From Platynereis dumerilii (Eukaryota > Annelida > Polychaeta > Phyllodocida > Nereididae), in NCBI GenBank assembly GCA_026936325.1, contig JAPTHN010000152.1:248001-312000 (forward strand): a DNA stretch of 64,000 nt, given 5' to 3'. Below are positions 22,768 through 34,700 of the stretch, one piece after another. The position numbers and the translations under genes were made by a program. Each line of letters starts with the position of its first letter. The stretch's first letter is position 1. A model generated the notes under the pieces. It was not told the DNA's origin. It made no database searches and was given only the letters and a program-made list of their open reading frames with translations.

Positions 22768-25700
22768 CCTCACTGGTGTTGGATTATTTGTTACACTAAT
22801 TGATACCTTTTGAAATATTATTGATATCACCTTGATATCTTCTTGTTATCCCCACTCCGCTAACTCATTTACAAACTTGTGGATTAATGTTACTCCTGGC
22901 TGTTGAGTTGTCCAGTTATCTGACTCGAGGGGTGCTTACAAAAAAACCTGAGTACTGAAAGCACTTCCGTACTTTGTTAACTGCCTGACTCTTTGTTACG
23001 TGGACGACTTCTTGTGTGGAACTATATCAAGTATTTGCATGTGCATTGTAGTGAAAGGCAACCTTTGCCGCAACAAACAGCTTTTATTGGAGAAAGTGAC
23101 TGAAACCTGCTTGATGGGGCGTCTTTCCCCCCTGGATATACACAACACACTCCGATGAGTCTCATTCAGAATGGACTTACCTTTGACTCACGATGTTTGA
23201 CATTTGGCAGCATTTGCATTTGATTTGCATATTGAGTTCTTGTTTAGATCTAACTCGGGTTTAGTGGGGAATCTGCTACTGTGGTTTCTGTGTTCAATTG
23301 TCTTGCCGCCTGGTGTTGCCGCCTGGTGTTGCCGCCTAGTGTTGCCACCTGGTGTTGCCGTCTGGTGTTAAGCTGTCTGACAACTTACCTTGTCCACTGA
23401 TCTACTCTAGTGGGTCGTAGTGTCATCTATGGTGACTAGATTTATTTCTGATAGTTGATTGTCCTGGCGGCTTCTTCGCTTCAGTCTGTGGCTTTTGTGA
23501 AACTTGTCTGATACCTCATCTGGTGCTAATTGATGTTTGTTGCAATATTTACACATTTGCTTTGTGACCAATGTATCCTTAATTATGTAAGTTTGGCTCT
23601 CTGCCTATTAGCTGTAAACCATTTCAAATACCAATGACATACCAAATCTGCCATTGCCTGTTGTACAAATGACTTCTGAATTTGGTTCAAGACTTTGTTC
23701 GATGCTTAACTGTGTGTTGGCCATTTAAGCTGGTTTAGTATTTCTGGCTAGCAATTCTTGTTTTGTCAGTGTGGAACTAAACAGAACGCTTTGTATTGTT
23801 TTGGCTGTTTCTCATGATTGGGCGTCAATGTGCATAATCTGTATTGAAAGGAACGAGTGTGAATGGGATCAATTGATGAATGGAATTGTCCTGCCTGGTA
23901 TGGCCAGTTCTGGCTGCAGCTTTAGTTTTAGCAGCTTTAGTTTTAGCAGCTTTTTGTCCTCAGCAAGATTGTGTCCCACCGTCTACTTAAAATATTGCTT
24001 TCTGGCACTAGCACTTGAATTCAGTGCTAAGTGGTCGCATATGTAATCAAGTCCACAGGGATTTCATCTCCCTTCAATCTACCTCCAATTGTCATAATTG
24101 ACTTTGACTTACTCTTCTTTTAATTCGTCAACTTCACTGACTTGGTTCTAATTGGAAATTTTTTGATTTCTGGTTCTTCCGTTAAGTTTGTACGTCTTTT
24201 TGTTTCCATTGTTTTGTTAAAATTTGTTGTTTAAGTTCTCGTATTGTTATATATCGTTTTGTGATTAATGTACCTTTAGTTCTTCTGAAATTGATCAGTA
24301 CACTGTTATAATCTCAGTTATCACATGTTATAATATCATGGTGACAGGGTTAGTAATCCACTTATCTTGCAAAATCTCACAAGGTGTTTCCTTTCTAAAT
24401 AATTTGTAGTCCTTGATTCGCATGAGGAATTTAATACGATGGCCAGAGGCTGTGTGCTGTAAGAATAATAGAGATTCAGAAAATGCGGAAGAAAACTTAG
24501 AAAGTAAGTCAGGAAGTATTGGATTGAAATTTGAAAGTGAATTGCTTCATTCTTTGTCCACTTGGCGAGTTATTGCTGTTAAGATGGTGTCATTCGGTAT
24601 CATAGAAAGGGACGTCTCATTCCAAACATTTGCTCAAAATTGTCATATTATGGTCAGTGATAATTTTAGTTGCTTGAAAATTTGAAATTTGTTCCAGTTA
24701 TTTCACTGCCTGTTAAATTGCAAAATGACATTGTAATTCTCATTGAAAGTTTCATCAGGTGCATAAATACTTCTTCATTTTTGTTTCTCCTTGTTATTTG
24801 TGCTTTGTTTTCGTTATGTGAGACTGTCTACAAATTGTGTAAGGAGTCTTTTTAAGACGGTATCATAACCTATAGATTCTGCAGTGAATCCCAAGTATAT
24901 ATTTAGCTAATTTTTAGTGGTTATTATATTTTTGTTACTTTTAAAGTTTTGTTATATATATCATTAGGTGCTTCAGAAGGGTGATCTTGAAATAACTTGA
25001 TTTCCCTGTATTACAGATGCATTAACATTGATTTATTTTTTATTCTCAAAATATATTTACCAAAATTTGTCATTATTGTAAGTGGCATTTACTCCATTTA
25101 TATACTTTATTATTTTGATGGTTTTAGTTCTGTCTCAGTAGCATTATTGCTAATCACAAGTTGGAGTTAAGCTTACATCAACCAAATTGGTAAGTTAGCA
25201 TTAGTGTGATTTTTATGTTGGGCAAGAAAGCTTTACAATAATTTGTACTTGATTTGTCCCTGCTGCAAGGTGTATTGTATTGCATTAACTACATTGTATA
25301 TCATATTTCATTCACTCAAACTTGTAAGATGGCAATTTTGAAATTTCATCTACTGGATTTAAATGCTGTTTATGTTTTGGTATGAGCTGCATATTTTGTT
25401 ATTGGAGAGTTTTTTACAGATTCATTTGTGGGTTGACTTCTGGATTGTTGACATTTCTTTCTTTGTCTTTTTGTTTTATTCTTGCCAAAGATTTTGAAGG
25501 GTTTATTGACGCTGAAAATTTTATGGAAGCAAAATTTGTTTTCACATCTTAATTCTCGTTTTGGCTATCGTATAGAGCTCTTGTGAAATGGTTGATGCAT
25601 AAAATGCAAATTCTCTGTTAATATTTGGAAGTACTTGTACAGTATAAAGTGACGGTTTATAGTCTTAGTTTTTTTGACGCTGTGCATCACATAGCAAATC

Positions 25701-28700
25701 TGGTTTGCACATTAGTAGTCTGCTAGATAACGAGATTATTTCATGTAATTGTAGGTCTCAGTCTCAGCACTGGATTATGCTGTATTGTACATTGCTTGAA
25801 TAAATAAAATTTATTCTTCAGTTGAAAGTCATTGCTGTTTCTTGATGTGTCATCCAGGGGGGGGGGAACTCAGTGATAGCTTGCGGCCACCAATCGCTGG
25901 GTCCCAGGTTTGAATCCAGCTCTGGCTGGGTCATCTGAGTCACCTTGGCCCATGTTGAACGGCTCTTTCAATTAGTCTTTACCTCATTGCCGTGTCCCGC
26001 TTCTGTCCCAACTAGCTTACCAAGTGTATAAAAAGTAACGTCCATCCAGTGGATAGTGACTGATGAAAATGGCCCAGATAAAAGGGTTACACAGCTACAC
26101 TAAAATGTATAAACTGGTGGGAGTTAAAAGTGTAAAAACGGGTTGTCATTAACTGGGGTTTTCTGCCTGGACTGGCCTGGCCAAAAATGATAATTTGTTG
26201 GCACAAACCACAGAGTTGCGATGCAGGTGTTGGTCAGCTCTAATGTTACTGGCAACTTTCTTGGCTTTGAGATACCCCAGCCTGCAACATCCAGATGGCG
26301 CTTGTGCTGTCTGCATTTGTGATAGACCATATATAGACGTGATGTTGTGTTTAACTCTCACTGAACAAACACTTGGGATTTCTTTGTAATTTGTTTTAAG
26401 ATTGTCTAAAGGTCATTGGCAGACTTTCACTCAACTTCAAGGGGGGAAGGGTAAGGTCAGTGCTTGCGTGCTTGGCTGGCAATCGCTGGGTCCTGGGTTC
26501 GAATCCAGCTCTTGCCGGGTCACCTCGGCCAATGTTGGACAGCTGTTTCAATCAACCTTTGCATCATTGCCGTGTCTGACTTCGATGATTGTGGTCACTC
26601 GATCGGCGTCGTTGTCCCAGTTAAGGTTTGTATTTATAAGTGTCCACTGTGAACTGAGGAGGTCACAGGAGCATTTAAAGATAAGATAAGATAAACTTTA
26701 TTTAGTCACAAAGTGAAACTTGTTGTAGCATGATCAAGTGAACAAAGTGATTATAAATAATAAATTATGCAAAAATAGAACATTTATATACACTGGTAGT
26801 CTGGTACTAACTACCCTTCGTGAGATGATAATTATACAGCTTTATGCTCGATGGTACAAATGTATTGCCATATCTATTTGTTCTTTGCTTTGGCACCATA
26901 AGACGTTTTCCTGATCTCAAAAATACATACTGATCATACAATTGGTGCTCTGAATCTTTAAGAAGTTTTACAACCTTTTTAATACAATATTCATTAAACA
27001 AATCATTCAAACTCCTTGTGCACACCCCCAATTTTTTACCAATTCTAATAATCTTTTTAAGTTTTTTCTGATCTTTCTTGTGCGATGAACGATTTGGGAG
27101 GGGGGGTCAAAACCCCCTTATTTCGAACACAGTGTGTAGTTATGAAATTTAGTACTGTTTTGTATTCACCTGTGGGTGAGGATCAGGAATACTTTTGGAA
27201 AATTCTAAGATGGCTGCGAAAACGGTGGCGCCAAAATGGTCGCTATTCACTGTGACGTAAGTGAATATTTTACTTACAGTAAAAGTGAAGTTTTATAAAT
27301 ATTCCCTCTAATATTATGTGTCAAGTGAATGACATCTATGTGAGCTAATTGGAACACGGCTTGGGATAAGTTGAGGTTAGTTTAACATTTATATTTCTCG
27401 GGTGAACCACAAACTGATAGTTCTGGGTCCTGGGTTCGAATCCAGCCCGGTCACCTGGGTTTTGCCACCAGGAGCAGATTTCAATCTTTACAAGATTGTA
27501 GTTTTGAATTCATGAAGTACCAGACACAAGAACTCATGAACAAGAAGGTTGTGAATAGATTAACATTGATGAAAACTGATTAGTGTTGTCATAGTGCCAT
27601 GTTCATGGTATTGACATGATAAATTATTAAATGTTGGTGACTATTATATATACTAGCATAATACCCGTTCAACGAACGGGAGTCGTAATGTCATACATTG
27701 CAGGGCAATGTAATAATTGAGCGGCCGCAAATTATAAGGAGGGCACTCATTGGAATTTTGGGGGCAATGACCACCACTTGTAGGAGGACACTGACCCCCA
27801 CTTGCAGGAGGGGGGTAGTGGCCCCCATCTGCAGGAGGGGGCGCAGACTCCCACTTAAAGAAGAGGGGCACTGAGCCTGACCTTATGTAGGCACTGATGC
27901 GTCTGGAAGGGGGGCACTGACCACGGGCAGAAGGGGGGCATCGACCACTATCTGCAGGACTCCCACTTGTAGGAGAGAGGCACTGACCCGGAACTTGAGT
28001 GGGTGCTGAATACTTTTGAAGGGGGGGGCACTGACCCCTAGTGGCGGAAGGGGGGCACTACCCTCCTCCTGCTGGAGGGTTCACTGACTCCTTCTCACTG
28101 ACCCTTACCATGAGTACTGGACTCTGGAAGGGGGCACTAACCCCCATCTGGTAGAAGGGGGGCACTGACCCCCATCTGCAGGAGGAGTCACTGACTCCCT
28201 CTCACTGACCCTGATCTTGAGTAGGTGCTGAACCTCAAAGAGGGGTATTGACCCCACTGGCAGAAGGGGGGCACTGACCCCCATCTGCAGGTGGATGGCC
28301 TGAAGCCCACTTACAGAAGAGGGGCACTGACCCTGACCTTGTGTAGGCACTGATCCCTCTGGAAGGGGCACTGACCCCATCTGTTAGAAGTGGGGGTTCT
28401 GACCCCCAGCTGCAAGAGGGGGCCTTGACTTGTAGGAGATCGAGGGGCAGTGACCCTATTTTATGCGTTTATCCTTCTGGAAAGGCGGCACTGACCCCAC
28501 TGGAGGAAGGGGGACACCAACCCCCATCTGCAAGAGGGAGACTGTGACCCCCATCTGCAGGAGGGGGTGCTGACTCCCATCTGCGGGAGGTAGCACTGAC
28601 TCCCACTTACAGAAGAGGGGCACTGACCCTTAACTTGTGTAGGCTCTGAGGCCTCTGGAAGGGGCACTGACTCCCACTGGCAGAAGGAGGGCTCTGATCC

Positions 28701-31700
28701 CCATCTGCAGGAAGGCCTTTACTTGTAGGAGAGGGGCAGTGACCCCTATTTTATGCGCTAATGCCTCTGGAAGAGTGGCACTGACCCACTGGAAGAAGGG
28801 GGACACTGACCCCCATCTGCAGGAGGGTGGTTCTATATATATATATACCTCACTATATATAAGTCTCACCCTGGGAGCCTCATGAGTCATCAGACCAATG
28901 GCCCATGCTGGTGCTGATGGGGAGTGCACAAGTGCACTCACTAACCCCACGCTAAGCCCCACCCATCCTGCTATGCATGGGCAATGTAAAAACACTAATA
29001 GCCCTTTCACACCAAGGCTCGTACAGCCTCGTATGAGCCAATTTTAAGTCAGCAACCCTACGAGAAGGCCTAGGAGATTGTACACAATCAATCAGCAGCA
29101 GTACGACAACATTTCTGGAAAAATTAAACATGTTTAATTTTTTTCTGCGGATGCTGGCGGATCATTTATACGAGGTTATACATAATCACACGATACTCTG
29201 CATAATGAGCACGAAATGTACACAGTGGCACGAGATCTGGACGACATAATACGAGTTCTAAACGGCATTGTACGAGCCTGTACGTCATTCAGAACGTGGC
29301 CAGTGCGCAGTAATCATCAACCATTCACTAGCAGCTCAATTCCAGTTCATTTTCCTACTGACCAGCGTATTTAATAGCACAAGTCTACTGTTTCCTGCGT
29401 GCTATTACGTCAGTGTGAAAGGGCTATAAGTCTTGGTCTCCTTTGCAGCTCTTTGCAGAGCTCTCTTAGCAGCTCTTTGCCACTTCAAGCTGCAGCTGAT
29501 ATTTAAGCTCTCACCACAGCAGACTGGCGTAAGTAGGTCAGACAATCAGGTCAAAAGGAAGGTGAGGGGAGAGTTGTTTTATTGCTCTGCAGTGTATTAT
29601 AGCCAATTAGCTGGCTTGTCACTGGACTCCTGATGTTTCCTCTTTTGCCCAGGCGGAGAGCCAATTAATGGTGACAGGCTGGCTGCATTATTAAGAGTAG
29701 TGCATATCCTCTGCATCCTGAGCCTCAGGAGAGTGTTTTGAGTTGAGCCTATGTAGGTCAAGGCCATGTCTGGATTCCTCCCAGGCCCTGCAAGTTAGCA
29801 TGACATACTCCTGCTTTGACTGGGCAGGGTGAGCAGAAGGGGGGGGGGGTGAAGCAATTATCAAGCTCATTAGTGAGTACAACACACCATTCAAGGCTCA
29901 CATGTATAAGAAGTAACATCATCAGATGGGCATGGGTCACATGGCATGTATCATAGCTACATTGTCACAGTTCAAGCATTTATGCCATGGTTATTGCAGC
30001 TTCCAAGATGTTTTGTGACATTTCTGATTTGGTGTGACAAATGCATTTTGGGGGAGCATGCATGCTGTGTTTCAACATAGTTTGCTCTTGTCCATCATGT
30101 TATTGCCTTCAAAAGCATTGGGGAATGCTTTTTTTGCCAATAGAAATATGAAAGGGGAAGGGCATACAGCCTTACATCCTCTCTTTATCCGCCACTGGGC
30201 TGGTTAATTAACATGTACATGGCAGTCATGACAATACATATTACTAAATGACCTTGACAACCTGCTCTAACGCAGAATATGTTGCTGGTTTTGTTGTTTA
30301 AAATAGTGTCAGTATTAACTCACTATGGAAGGGATATTATAATTTATGAAACTGAAATGTACATTATGCTATTATTTCACAATCATGACACGTTTCCGTC
30401 TGTTGAATTATTGTCAGTTGTGTTGGTAGTGCTGTAATGGTTTGTTATATGGGACACTATGGTCCTTGTTTTCGCTATTTAAAACAATAAATCAACTGTC
30501 TCTTCAAAATATTGTTCTCGATGATTTGTATTGATGGTGCCGATTCATTCACAATGTTCGAGAGGTCTGTTCCAAAATAGCAAAATTCTTTGGACCTGTA
30601 AATAAGATAGCACATTTGTAACACTCTTATCTTTGCTCCGAAACTTGAGGTCAGATTTTTGGGAATTTGTCTTGAAATGGCCTGTCATCGTTTCAGATAT
30701 TGATGAAAATTAACCAAGAAAAATTTGTGGAGTAAGATTAAGTTTTGATTGAATATTCTGTCACTTTTCAGACAAAGAAGCAAAAGAAGGGAAGGAATCT
30801 TTCAGTTGTGGGGACCATTTACCCTCGCATTGCGAACCTTGCTCAAGAGACGGACTCGGGCAGCGAGGCATCCAGTGGTGAAGTTGTTTTCAACCTGAAT
30901 CCAAACCGCATCACCGTAACCGCAGAGGTCCACAGTCAACCTGACTTGAGTCAGGATGATGATGAGATTGGAACTTTATCGGACTCCTTTGTCTCTGCTG
31001 CTTCACGTGTCTCTGACAGTCGTGTGAATGTCTGCAAGTCCCCTACGTGTTCTCCAATCCTCAATACATCCACCAGGAAGTCTCCAAGGTGCTTGTCCCC
31101 AGTGGCTAAAACTACAGCAATATCCTGCAGCAAAACTCCTGTCAGCTTAAGAGCATCTCGGGTTGGCAAATCTTCTGTCTCTCCTTCTCCTGGTGCTCCG
31201 TCTCCTGGTGCTCCGTCTCCTGGTGCTCATTCTCCTGGGGCTCAGTCTCCTGGGGCTCAGTCTCCTGGGGCTCAGTCTCCTGGTGCTCAGTCTCCTGCCT
31301 CTCCCTCTGGGAGTCGGACTCGTAATGCCAATAAGCCATCAGTGGGCAAGTCTCCTCCAGTGTCAGATGTCGGCCAGGGTCATGTGAGAAAGTTGCTTCT
31401 AGATGTATCTAAAGATGACAAGTCTAAAGATAAGTCTAAAAGCGATAAGTCAAAAGATGAAAAATCTGCTGGTGACAAGTCTACTGGTGACAGGTCCCAT
31501 GTTGAAAAGTCTGGTGTCTGCAAGACTAAAGTAGACAAAGCTACAGTTAACAAATCACCGGCAAAAACGTCTCGCTCGAGTATGGTGAGTGCTGCCAAAT
31601 CACTGAAAATTACGACCCCCTCAAACGAGTCTCCTGCACCAAACTCTGCGACCAAGCATCCTGCAAAAGAGTCTGCCAAAAACGAGACTTCTGCCACAAT

Positions 31701-34700
31701 GACTCCTCCCCTTAGCAAGCTGCGTTTGATCTTACAACCTGAACTCAGGGCGACCTTTTCTCCGGCCCCTCATAGATCTGAACCTGCTGAACCCCCCTTG
31801 AACAAGCAAAGACAGTCTAGTGGCAGCCTGGAACTGAGGAAGAAAGCCAGTATCGGACAACAGAGATGCTCCACTCCTCTTTCAGTTAAGAAGGCTGTTA
31901 ACTTTTTAGATTTGTCAGAAGCGAAGGTGTCTTTGGTTGACTGTTTGAAATCACCTTTACTGGCCAATGATCTGAAGCACTTGAATAAGTCTGGAAACAC
32001 TGTTACTCTAGGAAAAGTTTCCAAAAAGGCAGCTCATGTTTCCGCCACAGCATCTCATACTCTAGAAAGCAGTGATGCTTCCAACACGAGTGATGTTGCT
32101 TGTGGCAGTCCACCAGCGAAAAGAATGAAACGGAAGTCACATGACATCATAAAGGACCAATCGGGATGTCAGGAATCAAGCTCTAAGGGCAGCTCTCTGA
32201 ATAGCTCTCAGGGCGCCCCCTGGAAGATGAGGATCCGAATCAAGAGTCCTGTGCACAAACCGTCTCCGCCCCAAGAACCCTCATCGCCTGATGCTCCATC
32301 GGCACCTGCAGGGCCGGTTGATAGGAATGAGTCTTTTGACCTGACTCCTGACTCCTCCTCCTCCCAGAGCGTTAATGGGGAGGCCGCTATCAAGTCTCCT
32401 ATTCCACAGGTGGTTCTGAAGAGGTCACTCAACGCCTTGCACTCATCCGGAAGTGAGGCTAGCAAAGTAATTCCGGACTCACCAGAGTCTTCAGGGAGGC
32501 AGCATTACAAACGCAGGGCAGCAAAGAGGTCGCAGCAGAAGTGGAGGGTAGACATGAGTCCCAGGAGCAAAGCGAAGACTCACAACAGCCAGTCATCCGA
32601 GGATGCTGAGATCAGTAAGATTCTGCAGACATTACCAGCTTGGCAGTCGTGGCTGCATATGAGGGAAGCAGAAGCGGGAAACCGAGGACAAGGCCTGCAA
32701 GCTGTCTGCTTCTTGGAAAGCCCTCTGCCCTCGCACCACATCCTGCATCGCATCCTCTTCCGAACGTACGGCATTGACGAGCAAGACATGTTCATCTGGC
32801 AGCCCCCAGACTCCCTTCAGCTCTCTGACCAACACATGCTTCACATAATGAAGGACATCACTTTCTACATGCAGTATGTCGTCTTCTTTTATCTCATTTT
32901 GTCAAAATAATATTAATTTACTTTATTCATAGTAGTGCAATCAGTGACTGTTTTCACATTTGAGTCTAACAGGTAGACATACATATAGAATTTTATTTGA
33001 CAACGAAAAATATCATCATGATACATGTGTCATATAAATAAACTAACTATATATGATAACATGTCCTTGACATGAGACCCAAATACAAACCTTCAGAGGT
33101 AACCTGCATGAAGTAAATTGTGATTTGAACTAAATGCTGTTAATCCAATTTGTTTTTTGATTCTCTTGCAGGACTGGTGAAATAAGTGAGGTACAACGGC
33201 TGATGTTGAATTTGGACGAATCGGATATTCGAAAGTGAGCATTCTTGTCATCTTTGCTGTGAGAAAACGCTTTCTGATATGTCTGAGCTTCTACGTCTGT
33301 TGACCTGATATATCCATTTCCGTTACTCATCCGCTCATTTCCCTTTTCAGGTACACAAAGCAGATTCAGTTTGACGAGAGGTACATCTATACAGACATCG
33401 AGACCAAGCAGAAATTCCAGTCTAATATGTGGAGTGCTGTAAGTTAATTAATTGGACTTCTCTTTGGTAACTGTGAATGCCCTTTAGGCCCTCCACTCCC
33501 CTTGAACAGTGAACACCTCCTCATTTTAGGCGAGATTGGCACATTAAATTTTCTCTATATTTAAGTGGTAATCGGCAATCAGGGCTTCTAACACGGGGAA
33601 AGTCCTCCCAATAAGCCCATTCTCTCGGCTGCTATGCCTGAGAAGTGTAATCAAAGATCTGCCACTCAGATCTGTAAAGAGGTATGTTAGCCTAATGCTG
33701 ATGATTTCTCAATTTGGGTATAAAACTTTTTTGCGCATCCTGCTCGACAGGACGTCTTCTCGTAAAGTGTGATCTCTCACATCTGGTAAATGTATAACGT
33801 GTTTATGACTCCTGCTCTCTCTCTCCCATCTCATCGATCAACCCTCTTGAGCACCCAGAACTGGGCTTAGAGGGCTGCACTTACCAGATCTATCTATCTG
33901 TGTATCTATCTTCATTGATTCAAAGCTATTCAACACAGGCCTAAAACTACTATGCAGTGTGGACTGGAGGATGCTGTTCTGTAAAACTTTTGTCACTTTC
34001 TGTCAATGTTAAGAGATTTATTTAACGTTAGTCGTTCGTTTTAAACAGGTGAGCGATTGTCTTCGAGAAAGTTGCGACAAAATGGGAGTGATTGGTGGAA
34101 TAGTGTCGGTGAGCGATGTGCACGTTCTGATCCTTGTCCTGAACCACACGTTGGATCCCCTCGGAGACATCTACAAGTCCATGCTCAACTCCCAGCTGGA
34201 CAAAGTCAGCCTCTTCAACTTTGGAAAAGACAACACTGACTGGCTGGTGGGTATTTTCTTTTATTTTGTCCAAAATAACTTTGATATAAGTTAATCCTGA
34301 CTTCTCGAAGTAAATTAGGTTACTATTAATGGCATGGAGAACTTGGAGGTCTAAATTTTAACCCACAAATGAGTTACTCGAGTTTTTACGAGAAGATGTC
34401 TGTTGGAGGTGGCGTGAATATAAAAGTGAGTGAAGTGGCTTTGCCTTGTTTATTTTTACACCAACATTACAAGGCTTAGGCCTAGCAGGAAACTGCGATA
34501 ATTAGGCTCGGAACCCTTGTGGCACAATATGAAACTTTCACCTACTTACTTTTTTATATGTTGGTTGAAAACTCTCCATTTACGTTCTTTCTTATAGAGT
34601 CAATACCCTTTTTTTTTTTCGTGCTGATTTTTTAGTTCAAGCCACCTCACTGGTACGATTGCTTAATTTTAGTACAGGACGGAGTAGTAACAAGATAGAA

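Noticed and set aside
27740-28830. CRISPR-like spacing of repeats
   Set aside because: Units are degenerate and contiguous without unique spacers, in an animal genome.
27653-29010. Minus-strand frames rich in Pro, Ser and Gly
   Set aside because: They are translations of the minisatellite, with repeated non-conserved units.
31142-31387. Frames over the SPGA repeat in other phases
   Set aside because: They are shadows of the in-frame coding minisatellite in the ePHD gene.
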